DNA of 64,000 nucleotides from Chitinophagaceae bacterium (lineage in GTDB: Bacteria > Bacteroidota > Bacteroidia > Chitinophagales > Chitinophagaceae), in the NCBI GenBank assembly GCA_017307755.1, contig JAFKGQ010000018.1, positions 1 through 64,000 on the forward strand, given 5' to 3'. Positions within the stretch are counted from its first letter, which is position 1; each line of letters starts with the position of its first letter. Under the pieces are notes generated by a model. That model searched no databases and was not told the origin of the DNA. It saw only the letters and a program-made list of their open reading frames with translations. Shown in pieces: positions 9,278-18,798 of this stretch. Position numbers and translations under genes: made by a program.

Positions 9278-10645
9278 ATGGATAAGCTTGTCATCAACCG
9301 TCGCAGGTTCCTGCAGGGAGCCGCGGCCTCTCTGGCCCTGGCAACAAAAAGTAAGTCAGCCGCCGGCTTTATCGTCCCTGATAAAAAATATCGTGTCGGA
9401 TTGATCGGCACCGGATGGTATGGCAAAAGCGATCTGTTCCGTTTGATCCAGGTTGCCCCGGTGGAAGTCGTAGCGCTTTGTGATGTAGATAAAAATATGC
9501 TCACTACGGCAGCCACGCTCGTAAGCCAACGCCAGCAGTCGCGTAAGACACCTCTGCTCTACCAGGACTATCGTAAAATGCTGGCGGAAAACCATCTGGA
9601 CATCGTGCTCATCGGAACACCCGATCATTGGCATGCGCTGACGGCGATCGACGCCATCAAAGCCGGAGCGCATGTCTATGTGCAAAAACCCATCAGCGTG
9701 GATGTTATGGAAGGCGAAGCCATGGTTGCGGCGGCCAGGAAGTACAATAAGGTCGTCCAGGTGGGTACTCAGCGAAAAAGCACGCCTCACCTCATCGATG
9801 CCAAAAAGAATATCGTGGATACAGGTTTGCTGGGTAAGGTATCCCATGTAGAAATGTGTTGCTATTATCACATGCGGAACAACGGCAATCCATCCGTACA
9901 GCCTGTCCCGGATTTTTTTGATTATGAGATGTGGACAGGCCCTGCTCCTCTCCGCCCTTATGACGGGCTGCCCCATGTACGCTGGTGGCGGACCTTTATG
10001 GAGTATGGCAATGGGATCATGGGCGATATGTGTATCCATATGTTTGATACAGTGCGGTGGATGCTGCAGCTTGGCTGGCCCAAACGCATCAGCTCTACAG
10101 GAGGCATCTATGTACAGAAGGAAGGCAGGTCCAATATAGCCGACACGCAATCGGCGCTGTTCGAATATGACGATCTCAACTGTGTATGGCAACATCGCAG
10201 TTGGGGCACTCCCGCAGATCCGGATTATCCCTGGTCCTTTAAACTGTACGGGGAAAAAGGCACCTTGGAGGCCAGCACTATGCGGTATGATTTTATTCCG
10301 GAGGGTAAAGGAGATAAGATCCATCGGGATGTCATATATGAAAAAGAAAAATATCCTGAAGACCTCGCCGAAAAAGACATAGAATTGAATGCAGCGCCTG
10401 CGACAAGATTGCATATGCTGAACTTCCTGGATGCCATCGAAAGAAAAGGCCGGCCCGTGGCGGATATTGCGGAAGGTCATATCAGCACGGCCAGCTGCAT
10501 CCTGGCCAATATTTCGATGAAGGTAGGACGTCCGGTCGTTTATGATCCGGTAAAACATATTGTCGTAGGAGACGCCGAAGCTACCGCGCTGCTGCAACGG
10601 CCATATCGCCAACCCTGGCAACATCCACACCCGGACAATGTTTAA
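9278..10645 (+). CDS. Tat-exported Gfo/Idh/MocA-family oxidoreductase
   Basis: The 455-residue protein opens with a twin-arginine signal (NRRRFLQGAAAS), so it is predicted to be exported folded with its cofactor. The Rossmann fold starts at about 39 with GLIGTGWYG. The family motif appears as YVQKPIS (EKP in most members), and the C-terminal alpha/beta domain has the usual MGDMCIHMFDTVRWML stretch. Members oxidise or reduce sugar hydroxyls with NAD(P), often at C3. A periplasmic location fits enzymes with tightly bound NAD that interconvert 3-keto sugars. It is divergent from the esterase gene and convergent with the hydrolase gene at 10663 (17 bp). Confidence 0.88.
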   Translation: MDKLVINRRRFLQGAAASLALATKSKSAAGFIVPDKKYRVGLIGTGWYGKSDLFRLIQVAPVEVVALCDVDKNMLTTAATLVSQRQQSRKTPLLYQDYRKMLAENHLDIVLIGTPDHWHALTAIDAIKAGAHVYVQKPISVDVMEGEAMVAAARKYNKVVQVGTQRKSTPHLIDAKKNIVDTGLLGKVSHVEMCCYYHMRNNGNPSVQPVPDFFDYEMWTGPAPLRPYDGLPHVRWWRTFMEYGNGIMGDMCIHMFDTVRWMLQLGWPKRISSTGGIYVQKEGRSNIADTQSALFEYDDLNCVWQHRSWGTPADPDYPWSFKLYGEKGTLEASTMRYDFIPEGKGDKIHRDVIYEKEKYPEDLAEKDIELNAAPATRLHMLNFLDAIERKGRPVADIAEGHISTASCILANISMKVGRPVVYDPVKHIVVGDAEATALLQRPYRQPWQHPHPDNV

Positions 10646-10662
10646 TGACCCTACAGGAGTGT

Positions 10663-12024
10663 CTATCGGGACTGCGCCCGCTGTATTGCTGCTGTAACCC
10701 TGGACATATCGAACGTCTTGAATTCCGGCTGTAGGGCCAGACGGCCTTTGTCCCTGAAACCGTTGCCGACAGCTTTTAACAGATCGCTTTCGGCATGCTG
10801 AATATCTTTTTCCCGGGCATGCAGGACTGCGGAAAAATACCATGCCTCGCTGTTGGTAGGATCAGCCAGCTTATACAGATCTGTAAAATACCGGGCGCCG
10901 TTGTTCTCACCTGCAATGATCAGGCGATTGCTCAGGGAATAGAATGCCAGTGACAGATAAGCCAGCAGCCGCTGATACATCGCTTTTTCAACGGACTTTA
11001 CGGCAGCCTTTGTCTCCAGATCGTGGATGACCGTGGTCCAATATTGTCTATCCTCCTGTTGAAAATGCTGCATGTACCCCGCCTTGATGTTCTGCTCTCT
11101 GGACAGCAAAAACTCCTGTTCCTGTCGTTGTTGTTGATATTGGGGATTTTTCTGCAGCAATGTCAGCCGTTGTTTGAACCAGTTGGCCTCATCCGTCACC
11201 CCGTCCAACAGAAGAGAGGACAACGTACATTCCTGGTGCGCCATTATCAGCTGGCCGGTGTTGCTATAATCATTCAACCGGGTCTTGCTTTTTGCGACAT
11301 ACGCCTCAATGTACCCCTTATCCTTTGGTACGATGCCGTCCCGCATAGCGTCGAATTGCAAGCCTGCAAAAGCCAGGTTCATGACGTTCATGGGCGCCCA
11401 TTCGTGCTTGCCCTCAAAAATGATGATCCGATGACGGGTATGGGTGAGGTTCAGATCATTATTCGTAGCTACCAGGTCGGTGAGGTTCATGTCCCCTTCA
11501 CCTGCAAGGATCGTAAAGCTAAAGCCAAAATTACCTGCCGGGACACCGTCGGGTAAACCTGCGCCGCCTGCAATGACGCCTTTTATACCACGATGCTGCA
11601 AAGCCACATAGCTTGCGACTTTAGCACCGCCGGAAAATCCGCATGTATAGACTCTTTTGTCATCGATGTTCAGCCGGGACTTCGTGTCGTCCCAAAGATG
11701 CTGCCATATATTCCCGGTGACCTGCCAGTCATTGCCGTTCTTCGAGTTGTTGCTGCCTACAAGAATAAAACCATAGATGTCTGCCAATGATCTGTATTTC
11801 TTTAGTGGCAGCGTTCCGTCTCCGTGCGGATCGAACAGGTAGACGACGGGTAGTGATCCTTTATTCCCTTTTATTGGGATATACAGTGCATAGGTCTGGG
11901 TGGCATCCGTCCTGCAAACGACTCTTTCTATTAATTTCCCGGCCGGGAATGGTTCATGGCCCAGAGAGTTGGTATACCCCCCCAATAAAAGCGCGATGAT
12001 CTGAAATATTTTCAACTTCTTCAA
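10663..12024 (-). CDS. Secreted alpha/beta-hydrolase (esterase/PHB-depolymerase-like)
   Basis: The 453-residue protein has a signal peptide (MKKLKIFQIIALLLGG) and an alpha/beta-hydrolase domain (about 30-230) with nucleophile S131 in the elbow GFSGG. A likely catalytic His lies in GKHEWAP. Residues 250-450 are helical and TPR-like, ending with a segment about work done per day-like repeats (SEAWYFSAVLHARE). The layout resembles feruloyl-esterase or depolymerase-like hydrolases, but the substrate is unknown. It lies 7 bp downstream of the VOC gene, probably in one transcript. Confidence 0.7.
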   Translation of the reverse strand: MKKLKIFQIIALLLGGYTNSLGHEPFPAGKLIERVVCRTDATQTYALYIPIKGNKGSLPVVYLFDPHGDGTLPLKKYRSLADIYGFILVGSNNSKNGNDWQVTGNIWQHLWDDTKSRLNIDDKRVYTCGFSGGAKVASYVALQHRGIKGVIAGGAGLPDGVPAGNFGFSFTILAGEGDMNLTDLVATNNDLNLTHTRHRIIIFEGKHEWAPMNVMNLAFAGLQFDAMRDGIVPKDKGYIEAYVAKSKTRLNDYSNTGQLIMAHQECTLSSLLLDGVTDEANWFKQRLTLLQKNPQYQQQRQEQEFLLSREQNIKAGYMQHFQQEDRQYWTTVIHDLETKAAVKSVEKAMYQRLLAYLSLAFYSLSNRLIIAGENNGARYFTDLYKLADPTNSEAWYFSAVLHAREKDIQHAESDLLKAVGNGFRDKGRLALQPEFKTFDMSRVTAAIQRAQSR

Positions 12025-12031
12025 TTTATGG

Positions 12032-12514
12032 CTATGCCTCCTGCAATTGCTTGATATCGAGTTTTTTCATTTTCAAAAGCGCTGTCATAACGCGTCCCGA
12101 TCTCGAAGGGTCGTCCATCAACTGGGGTAAGATGGCCGGTATGACCTGCCAGGATACACCAAATTTGTCCTTCAACCAGCCGCACTGTTGGGATTTCTCA
12201 TCTCCTCCTTCCTTTAGCCGGTCCCAATAATAATCCAGTTCCTGCTGGTCCTTGCAGCTGACGATAAAGGATATGGATTCGTTGAATTTGAATAAAGGGC
12301 CGCCGTTAAGAGCAGAGAATTTTTGTCCATCCAGGGTAAAGTCGATTGTCAGTACGGTACCCGCCGGCATCTGATGGATCTCAAATCCTTCCTTTCCATA
12401 ACGGGAGATCCTGCCGAGGCTGGAATTAGGGAAAATGGAAGTGTAATATTTTGCTGCTTCTTCGGCTTGCTTGTCAAACCAAAAGCTGGGCGTGATCCTT
12501 TGAATGGTTGCCAT
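12032..12514 (-). CDS. VOC-superfamily protein (PhnB-like)
   Basis: The 160-residue cytoplasmic protein is a single glyoxalase/bleomycin-resistance-type fold of the PhnB or '3-demethylubiquinone-9 3-methyltransferase domain' group. Signatures are ITPSFWFDKQAEEAAKYY at the front, NGGPLFKFNESISF in the middle and DKFGVSWQVIP near the end. The historical methyltransferase name is not supported by a methyltransferase fold. Its function is unknown. It precedes the secreted hydrolase gene by 7 bp. Confidence 0.88.
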   Translation of the reverse strand: MATIQRITPSFWFDKQAEEAAKYYTSIFPNSSLGRISRYGKEGFEIHQMPAGTVLTIDFTLDGQKFSALNGGPLFKFNESISFIVSCKDQQELDYYWDRLKEGGDEKSQQCGWLKDKFGVSWQVIPAILPQLMDDPSRSGRVMTALLKMKKLDIKQLQEA

Positions 12515-12616
12515 AAAAATGTTTTTAGGTTATTTGTTATACCCTGCAAATTAACCAGTCATTTCCACTCACAGGGGTGTGGAACACGACATTGTAAGGG
12601 TGAAATTATGCCACGG

Positions 12617-15172
12617 TCACAACCTGGGATCCAGCGGTTCGCTTTCGAGAGCGAGCACCGCAAATACACATTCATGTATCCGGCGCAGCGGTTCGCGATT
12701 GATAAACCGTTGCAGTCCTTCTATTCCCAAGGCAAATTCTCTCAGCGCCAGCGATCGTTTACCGGACAAACCCCGGCTTTTCAACCGGCTCATATTTTCC
12801 GGGCTGGTATATTCCGGTCCATAGATGATCCGTAAATACTCCTTGCCGCGAATTTTGATGGCGGGCTGTACCAGACCGCGTTTATTGGTATGTATAAAGG
12901 TATATGGTTTTACTACCATACCTTCACCACCGGCGGCGGTAAGCCCCAGCCACCAGTCAGTCGCCTGCTGCAGGCTATCTTCTTCATCCAGGTGGATTAC
13001 CTTATAGGGAGTGGCCAGCAATAGTCCGGTATCGGCGGCACATAAGTCGCGGATGTTCTCCATATGCCATTCGTGATCCTGATCCAGCCAGGTCTTGCCT
13101 TCTGTTGCAAGTATGTGAAAAGGCGCCAACTTATATCCTTCCAGATCTTTCACGGGCCAGCAATATCTGCGATAAGCCTGAACAAAGCTGCTGACCAGGT
13201 GTGGTTTTGTTCCGAACCTTTCCAGCAAGGGTGTGATATCGGCGGGACGCGAGGCAGCCTGTTGCAATCTGGCCATCACGGCTTCCAGGGCATGCGTGGC
13301 GGCAGTGCCTGTCGCGCCATATTGCGTCACCAGGAGACTCTGCGCTTTTGCACTCCACGGCATCAGCTCCGTATCGAGACAAACCCAGTCCGTCTGGAAT
13401 TTCCGGTAAAAGCCGGATCCCTCTAAAGCGTTATTCAGACGTTGCAGAAAAGCCTGTTCCATCGGCTCTTCCTGGAAGAAAGCCCGCCCCGTCCTGGTAT
13501 AGACAACACCGATGCCTTCATTCACGATCCCGAATACCCGCTCGATAACGTCGGCATCCCTGGCGACGATGATGACGGCCCGGGAGCCCATATGCTTTTC
13601 TTCGCAGACGACCTTGTCCACGCCTACTCCCCTGTAATAATCGAAAGCCTCTTTGGGGTATTCCAGGTAGTCTTCCAGTTTGCTGGTTTCAGCCGGGCTC
13701 ATCGTAGGCGGCAGATAGATCAGCCATTTGGGATTGATGGCCCACCGGCTCATGACCTCCAACGCCGCCATGGCATTCTCTTCCCGGACCGTGATCCTAT
13801 GTCCATGCATTGTCTCGACGATCTGCCTGCCCATGATATCGGCGATATCCAGCACATCGTCGTGCTGCTGCTGGAGGGAAAGTTGTGTCTGTACCTGGTA
13901 ATGTAGAGGCCGCGCGGGTTCGCAGTATACACGCGCCGCAGGCACGGATACCAGCTCCCTTTCAGGGTACCTCAATGCAGTCAGCTTACCGCCAAAAACA
14001 CAACCTGTGTCGATATCTATTGTTCTGTTAAGCCATTGAGCTTCGGGTACAGGCGTATGACCGTATACCACCTGGGCCTTACCCTTGTACTCGGCGGCCC
14101 AGTTATAACGCACAGGCAGATCAAACTCATCTGTCTCTCCCGTAGTTTCGCCATACAGACAAAATTCCCGTACAGCGCCCGACCCCCTGCCCTGCATCTC
14201 CTCGCGTAACCCCGCATGTGCAACTACAAGATTACCCCCATCGAATACATAATGGCTGATAAGTCCGTCCAGGAAAGTCTTCACCGACTCCCTGAACCCG
14301 GGTGTTTCTGCCTGCAGCTGCTCGATGGATTGCTGTAACCCATGCGTGGGCTGTACATTCTTGCCATTCAGCCATTTCAACAATTTCACGTCATGATTGC
14401 CGGGCACGCACCAACCCAAGCCGGCGTCCACCAGGGACATGACGGTCCTGAGCACACCCGGGGTATCCGGCCCCCTGTCGACCAGGTCGCCTACAAACAC
14501 CGGTTTGCGACCTTCAGGATGCCGCCACAACCCACTGCTGTCCTCATATCCCAATTGTCGCAGCAAAGCTGTCAGCTCGTCGTAACAGCCATGCACATCT
14601 CCAATGATATCAAAGGGTCCTTTCTCCTCTCTTTTATTGTTATACAACGGCTGACGGCCGATGCCCGTCACTGCCTCTACCTCTTCCGGCGTCCGCAGTT
14701 CGAAAATATGCCGGAAGCCTTCTAACTTCAGTCTTCTGAGGCTTCGTTTCAGCTGGCTGATCTGCATGGGTATGACATGCTTTCCAAAGTCCCGGTCGGT
14801 ACGGGTTGCATGACGCTGAGCACAGATCTTCTCAGACAGGTTGATAACGATAGCTACGGGAAGCACATGGTGTTCCCTGGCCAGCTTAATCCAATCCTTC
14901 CGGACGTTTTCCTGTACGTTGGTGGCATCGATGACGGTAAGCAGTCCATTCTTCAGCCTTTTCGAAGCAATGACACGAGCCAGATCGAACGCGTCCCCCG
15001 AAGCCGCCAGGCTATTCTCATCGTCGCTCACCATGGCGCGGCATGCATCGGAAGATACAATCTCCGTGGACTTAAAATGCCTGCGGGCAAAACTGGACTT
15101 CCCGGAGCTGGAAGCGCCGATCAGTACCACCAGCGACAACTCCGGCACATTTATTTGCCTATCGTTTGACAT
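12617..15172 (-). CDS. pnkp: Polynucleotide kinase-phosphatase-ligase of bacterial RNA repair
   Basis: The 851-residue protein has the three Pnkp modules in order. A P-loop kinase occupies about 1-165, with GASSSGKS and K25. A calcineurin-like 2',3'-phosphatase starts with GDVHG at 191-195, followed by GDLVDRGPD and GNHD. The C-terminal adenylyltransferase/ligase has candidate nucleotidyl-lysine K526 in EEKHMGSRA. Pnkp heals 5'-OH and 2',3'-cyclic phosphate ends left by ribotoxins and seals them with Hen1. Hen1 is encoded immediately upstream with a 14-bp overlap. Length is close to the 870 residues of the Clostridium thermocellum enzyme. No toxin gene is adjacent. The 102 bp downstream, before the VOC gene, hold no clear terminator. 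Confidence 0.95.
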   Translation of the reverse strand: MSNDRQINVPELSLVVLIGASSSGKSSFARRHFKSTEIVSSDACRAMVSDDENSLAASGDAFDLARVIASKRLKNGLLTVIDATNVQENVRKDWIKLAREHHVLPVAIVINLSEKICAQRHATRTDRDFGKHVIPMQISQLKRSLRRLKLEGFRHIFELRTPEEVEAVTGIGRQPLYNNKREEKGPFDIIGDVHGCYDELTALLRQLGYEDSSGLWRHPEGRKPVFVGDLVDRGPDTPGVLRTVMSLVDAGLGWCVPGNHDVKLLKWLNGKNVQPTHGLQQSIEQLQAETPGFRESVKTFLDGLISHYVFDGGNLVVAHAGLREEMQGRGSGAVREFCLYGETTGETDEFDLPVRYNWAAEYKGKAQVVYGHTPVPEAQWLNRTIDIDTGCVFGGKLTALRYPERELVSVPAARVYCEPARPLHYQVQTQLSLQQQHDDVLDIADIMGRQIVETMHGHRITVREENAMAALEVMSRWAINPKWLIYLPPTMSPAETSKLEDYLEYPKEAFDYYRGVGVDKVVCEEKHMGSRAVIIVARDADVIERVFGIVNEGIGVVYTRTGRAFFQEEPMEQAFLQRLNNALEGSGFYRKFQTDWVCLDTELMPWSAKAQSLLVTQYGATGTAATHALEAVMARLQQAASRPADITPLLERFGTKPHLVSSFVQAYRRYCWPVKDLEGYKLAPFHILATEGKTWLDQDHEWHMENIRDLCAADTGLLLATPYKVIHLDEEDSLQQATDWWLGLTAAGGEGMVVKPYTFIHTNKRGLVQPAIKIRGKEYLRIIYGPEYTSPENMSRLKSRGLSGKRSLALREFALGIEGLQRFINREPLRRIHECVFAVLALESEPLDPRL

Positions 15173-16559
15173 AGGATGTATCTTTTGTAATAAAAATAGC
15201 CATCTGGCTCAATGCTCCCACTTCGGGGGCCTCTTCCCCCAGCGCTTTAAAGCTCACCGAATAATTGTGTGTTTCCGCCACCTGCCGCCCCCAGGTTTCA
15301 AATTCCTGCCTGGTCCATTCGAAGCGGTGGTCGCTGTGCCGCATTCTACCTTCCTCATGATCTTCAAACAACGCATTGTATTCCGCATTCGGGGTGGTGA
15401 TGATCACAGCTCCCGGCCGGGCATATTTAAAGACGACCTTTTCCAGCGCCGCCAGCCGGGGTTCATCAAGATGCTCGATCACCTCCACCAGGGCCGCCGC
15501 CTCGAACCCCTCTATTCGGGTATCCCGATAGGTCAGCGAACCCTGGATGAACTGTATCCTTTTTTGCTGATGAGGCGGAAGCCTGTCCGTTTTCAGCTTG
15601 TCCTTTGCGATCTCCAGGCTGCGGAAGCTTACGTCCATGCCTAATATCCGTTCGAACTGCTTTTCCGCCCACAATAACTTCACCAGTTTCCCCTCTCCAC
15701 AGCCCAGGTCGGCCACCGTATGCGCGCCGGTAAGCAACAGTTCATCCCTCACGGCCAGCAGCCGCAGATCATGGGTCCTCAGTTTCCTTTCCTTCGTATC
15801 TTCTTCCGACGATTCACCCTCTGCCTGTAACAACATCTCCAGCGCCTGGTTGGCAAGACTTTTCTGATGTTTTAAATAGCGGAGGGTGATCAGTTCGCGG
15901 GCAGGATGACCCGGGAGCCAATCCTTTCCTTTTTCCAGCAGTTTGCCAATCTCCTGTTGACCGACCCAATAATGCTTGTCATTGTCACACACCGGTATCA
16001 ATATATACAGGTGAGAAAGCAGCTGCTGTACAGTGGTCGTATTGCTTAGCCGCACGGTGTAATATCTGCTTTCACCCCATTCGGGAAAGGCCTCATCGAT
16101 AGGATGTCTTTCAAAGCCAACTTTATAACCCAGCGGCTCGAAAAGCTGCCGCAGGACCTCTTCCCCACCCCGGACAGGCAACACGGCGATCTCCACTTCC
16201 AGAGGCATGGGCTCATTCACCAGTTCCGGCCTATCCTTACAACGTCCATTCATCGCCGTAGAAAAGGCTTTGACAATAGCAGCGCTCATAAATGAGCTGG
16301 ATACGTAGGGCCTGTCGTTGACATATTGCTCCAGAGCAAATTCATTGGTGCCGCCGGGGCCGCTGTTACGCCGGACCAGGCCGATGGGATCGATGTCCAG
16401 CAGAAGGCTGATGGTGCACCGTTCTTCCGACACTTCAGGATAAAAGATATGAACGGCGCCTGCTGCGATCTCCACTTGCTGGACCTTTTCGGGATGTTTG
16501 TGTAATAGATAGCTCAGGTCGGATGCCGGACGGCGGGTCGTAGTGATAGAAAGTAACAT
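15159..16559 (-). CDS. hen1: RNA 3'-terminal ribose 2'-O-methyltransferase Hen1
   Basis: The 466-residue protein has the bacterial Hen1 N-terminal domain (about 1-245), which activates Pnkp ligase, and a C-terminal SAM-dependent methyltransferase. The SAM loop is VADLGCGEGK. The metal-binding set typical of Hen1 is visible as EVIEHL and the later DHRFEW. It methylates the 2'-OH at the 3' end of a cleaved RNA before sealing, so the repaired RNA resists a second cut by the same ribotoxin. Its gene overlaps pnkp by 14 bp and follows the glycerate kinase gene by 18 bp. Confidence 0.95.
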   Translation of the reverse strand: MLLSITTTRRPASDLSYLLHKHPEKVQQVEIAAGAVHIFYPEVSEERCTISLLLDIDPIGLVRRNSGPGGTNEFALEQYVNDRPYVSSSFMSAAIVKAFSTAMNGRCKDRPELVNEPMPLEVEIAVLPVRGGEEVLRQLFEPLGYKVGFERHPIDEAFPEWGESRYYTVRLSNTTTVQQLLSHLYILIPVCDNDKHYWVGQQEIGKLLEKGKDWLPGHPARELITLRYLKHQKSLANQALEMLLQAEGESSEEDTKERKLRTHDLRLLAVRDELLLTGAHTVADLGCGEGKLVKLLWAEKQFERILGMDVSFRSLEIAKDKLKTDRLPPHQQKRIQFIQGSLTYRDTRIEGFEAAALVEVIEHLDEPRLAALEKVVFKYARPGAVIITTPNAEYNALFEDHEEGRMRHSDHRFEWTRQEFETWGRQVAETHNYSVSFKALGEEAPEVGALSQMAIFITKDTSYVKR

Positions 16560-16577
16560 AACCCGGCAAAAGTAAGA

Positions 16578-17660
16578 CTATTTAAAGTAGTTGACGACCG
16601 CACTTTTCAGCAGATCGCCCGCCTGGCTCATGGCTTCTTTGGGTTTCATGCCGGTAGGGGTGATAGGGAATACTGCCTGTAATGTAAGAGTGCGGGGATC
16701 ATCCACTTCAGTAATTCCGCAAAAAGCGATGGCAGGGATATGATGACGGTCTGCCAGAGCCGCTATCTCCGACACCACCTTCCCATATAGGGTCTGTTTG
16801 TCTATCTTGCCTTCACCCGTGATGACAAGATCGGCTCCGGACAAAGCTTCCCTTATCCCGGATGTTGCCATCACCCATTCGATGCCCTTGTTCAGACGAA
16901 CATCAAAAAACCCCATTAGCCCCGCCGCGATCCCTCCTGCGGCGCCCGTACCAGGGATGTCTGCGATATCTTTTCCGAGTAAGCCGGCAAAATGCCGGAG
17001 ACCGGTATCCAGCAGCCTGACATCTTCAGGTAAAGCACCCTTCTGTGGCGCGTACACATAGGCCGCCCCCTGCTCCCCGTACAGCGTATTCTGCACATCA
17101 CAGGCAATGTCAAATTGTATGTCCGGCAAATTGTCCGGCGGAATTATTTTATCAATATACACCAGGTTCCCGCCACAGGCTTTTAATGGATGACCATCCT
17201 TGTCCATAAACTGAAACCCCAGGGCAGCCAGGATACCTGTGCCGGCATCATTGGTAGCGCTGCCGCCAAGACCAAGGATGATCTTTTTGGCGCCTGCGCT
17301 TATCGCATCCCTGATCATCAGACCAGTCCCATATGTCGACGTTCTCAACGCATTCCTTTCATGCTCCTGTAGCAATACAAGGCCACTGGTGGAAGCCATC
17401 TCTACGATGGCGACCTGGTCTTTCAACTCATAAGAAGCCCATACCGGCCTTCCCAGCGGATCTTCCACATGACAGGCCACCGTATCCGTGTGCAGATAAT
17501 ATTTCATCACAGCGGCAAAACCATCTCCCCCGTCAGCCATGGGGAATTGCAGTATGTCCATTCTCCCCCCGGCAGCCCTTGCACCTGCAGCAATAGCCTC
17601 GCAAACCTCAAAACTGGTAAGACTCCCTTTAAATTTATCAGGGGCGATGATCACTCTCAT
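16578..17660 (-). CDS. Glycerate kinase (GarK/GlxK family)
   Basis: The 360-residue cytoplasmic enzyme matches the type-I glycerate kinase family throughout: APDKFKGSLT at the start, PMADGGDGF, GLGGSATNDAGTGILAALG, and GEGKIDKQTLYGK. The reaction is ATP-dependent phosphorylation of glycerate, to 2-phosphoglycerate for this family. It lies 18 bp upstream of hen1 on the same strand, so it is probably the first gene of the same transcript, although no functional link with RNA repair is known. It is divergent from the DUF2652 gene with only 32 bp between starts. Confidence 0.93.
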   Translation of the reverse strand: MRVIIAPDKFKGSLTSFEVCEAIAAGARAAGGRMDILQFPMADGGDGFAAVMKYYLHTDTVACHVEDPLGRPVWASYELKDQVAIVEMASTSGLVLLQEHERNALRTSTYGTGLMIRDAISAGAKKIILGLGGSATNDAGTGILAALGFQFMDKDGHPLKACGGNLVYIDKIIPPDNLPDIQFDIACDVQNTLYGEQGAAYVYAPQKGALPEDVRLLDTGLRHFAGLLGKDIADIPGTGAAGGIAAGLMGFFDVRLNKGIEWVMATSGIREALSGADLVITGEGKIDKQTLYGKVVSEIAALADRHHIPAIAFCGITEVDDPRTLTLQAVFPITPTGMKPKEAMSQAGDLLKSAVVNYFK

Positions 17661-17692
17661 ATTTAGGGAAAGTACTAACTTTAAAAGAAAAA

Positions 17693-18787
17693 ATGGCCAA
17701 TAAAGGGCTACTTTTTATTCCTGATATCAGCGGCTTTACACGATTTGTACACTCGACTGAGATCGAGCACAGCCGGCTGATCATCCAGGAGCTGCTCGAG
17801 ACGCTGATCAACACCAATCAGATAGGGCTTGAGATCTCTGAGATCGAAGGTGATGCCATCCTTTTTTATAAATTCGGAGATGCCCCTGACCTGGAAGCGC
17901 TGTACAAGCAGGTAGAGCGCATGTTCTGCGAATTCCACCGGCAGTTGATGGCCTACGATCAGACAAGGTTCTGCCAATGCAAAGCCTGCATATCCGCCGC
18001 CGACCTCACCCTAAAGGTCATCACCCATTACGGCGAGTTTACGGGTTACAATGTAAAAAACTTTAATAAGCTCATCGGGAAGGATATCATTATCGCTCAT
18101 CAGCTGTTGAAGAACGACATCGAACAGCATGAATACTGGCTCATCACCAATAATGTTTCGCAGCAGCCGCCCGCCAGCCTCAAACAATGGATGCAATGGG
18201 ACAGCAGCGCCAAACAGACGGAAAATGGCGAGATCCCCTTTCATTATACACAGCTGAGTCAGCTGAAAAGCGAGATACGACCCGATCCTTCCCCACAGCT
18301 GACTATTCAGGATAAAGTAAAGGTATTCGCTTTATCCCGGGAGTATCCCACAGATATCATCACCATGTTCCATGCAGCCGGAGACTTTAACTACCGCTCT
18401 CTCTGGCAGGAAGGAGTAAAGAAAGTAGAGGAGATTGATCATTTCCTGCCCCGTGTGGGGATGCGCAGCCGTTTTTTGCTGGACAATGGACAACAGCTGA
18501 TCTTCACCAGCAGCTACGCTTATCAGCAGGACAGGATCGAATTCAGCGAGACGGATGAAAAAAAGATCAGCACCACCTATTTCCTGATGGAAAAGACTGG
18601 AGACAACAGGACAAGACTAACTCTTAGCTATTACCTGAGGAAAAACCCGGTATCCAACTTCCTGTTCAGGTTGACAAAAAAGAAAAAGATAGAGGCTGCC
18701 TACCAGCAATCCCTGATCAACCTGGACAAAGTGGTAACGGAGATACCCAGCTTCGCTTATGAGGTGGAGGATCTGCGCAAAAATTAG
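17693..18787 (+). CDS. DUF2652 adenylate-cyclase-like protein with START/SRPBCC-like C-terminus
   Basis: Residues 1-190 resemble a class III nucleotide cyclase: metal-binding aspartates D11 (FIPDISGFTRF) and D54 (EGDAILFY) are present. The helix that normally reads VNxAxRL is IIIAHQLL at about 132-139, so the transition-state Asn and Arg are replaced. A CQCKAC cluster lies at 94-99. Residues about 205-364 look like an SRPBCC/START-type ligand-binding fold. Cyclase activity is therefore doubtful; binding or sensing is as likely. A TAACTTTA box at 17676-17683 is a near match to the Bacteroidota -7 element and would give a very short leader. Confidence 0.8.
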   Translation: MANKGLLFIPDISGFTRFVHSTEIEHSRLIIQELLETLINTNQIGLEISEIEGDAILFYKFGDAPDLEALYKQVERMFCEFHRQLMAYDQTRFCQCKACISAADLTLKVITHYGEFTGYNVKNFNKLIGKDIIIAHQLLKNDIEQHEYWLITNNVSQQPPASLKQWMQWDSSAKQTENGEIPFHYTQLSQLKSEIRPDPSPQLTIQDKVKVFALSREYPTDIITMFHAAGDFNYRSLWQEGVKKVEEIDHFLPRVGMRSRFLLDNGQQLIFTSSYAYQQDRIEFSETDEKKISTTYFLMEKTGDNRTRLTLSYYLRKNPVSNFLFRLTKKKKIEAAYQQSLINLDKVVTEIPSFAYEVEDLRKN

Positions 18788-18798
18788 CGCTCCACATC

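Noticed and set aside
9356..10843. Long (495-codon) open frame on the minus strand opposite the Gfo/Idh gene
   Set aside because: It is the antisense shadow of a gene with clear family motifs and has no recognisable domain of its own.
12617..16559. Toxin-containing defence island
   Set aside because: The Pnkp and Hen1 repair genes are clear, but no RNA-cutting toxin, nuclease, reverse transcriptase or phage gene lies near them.
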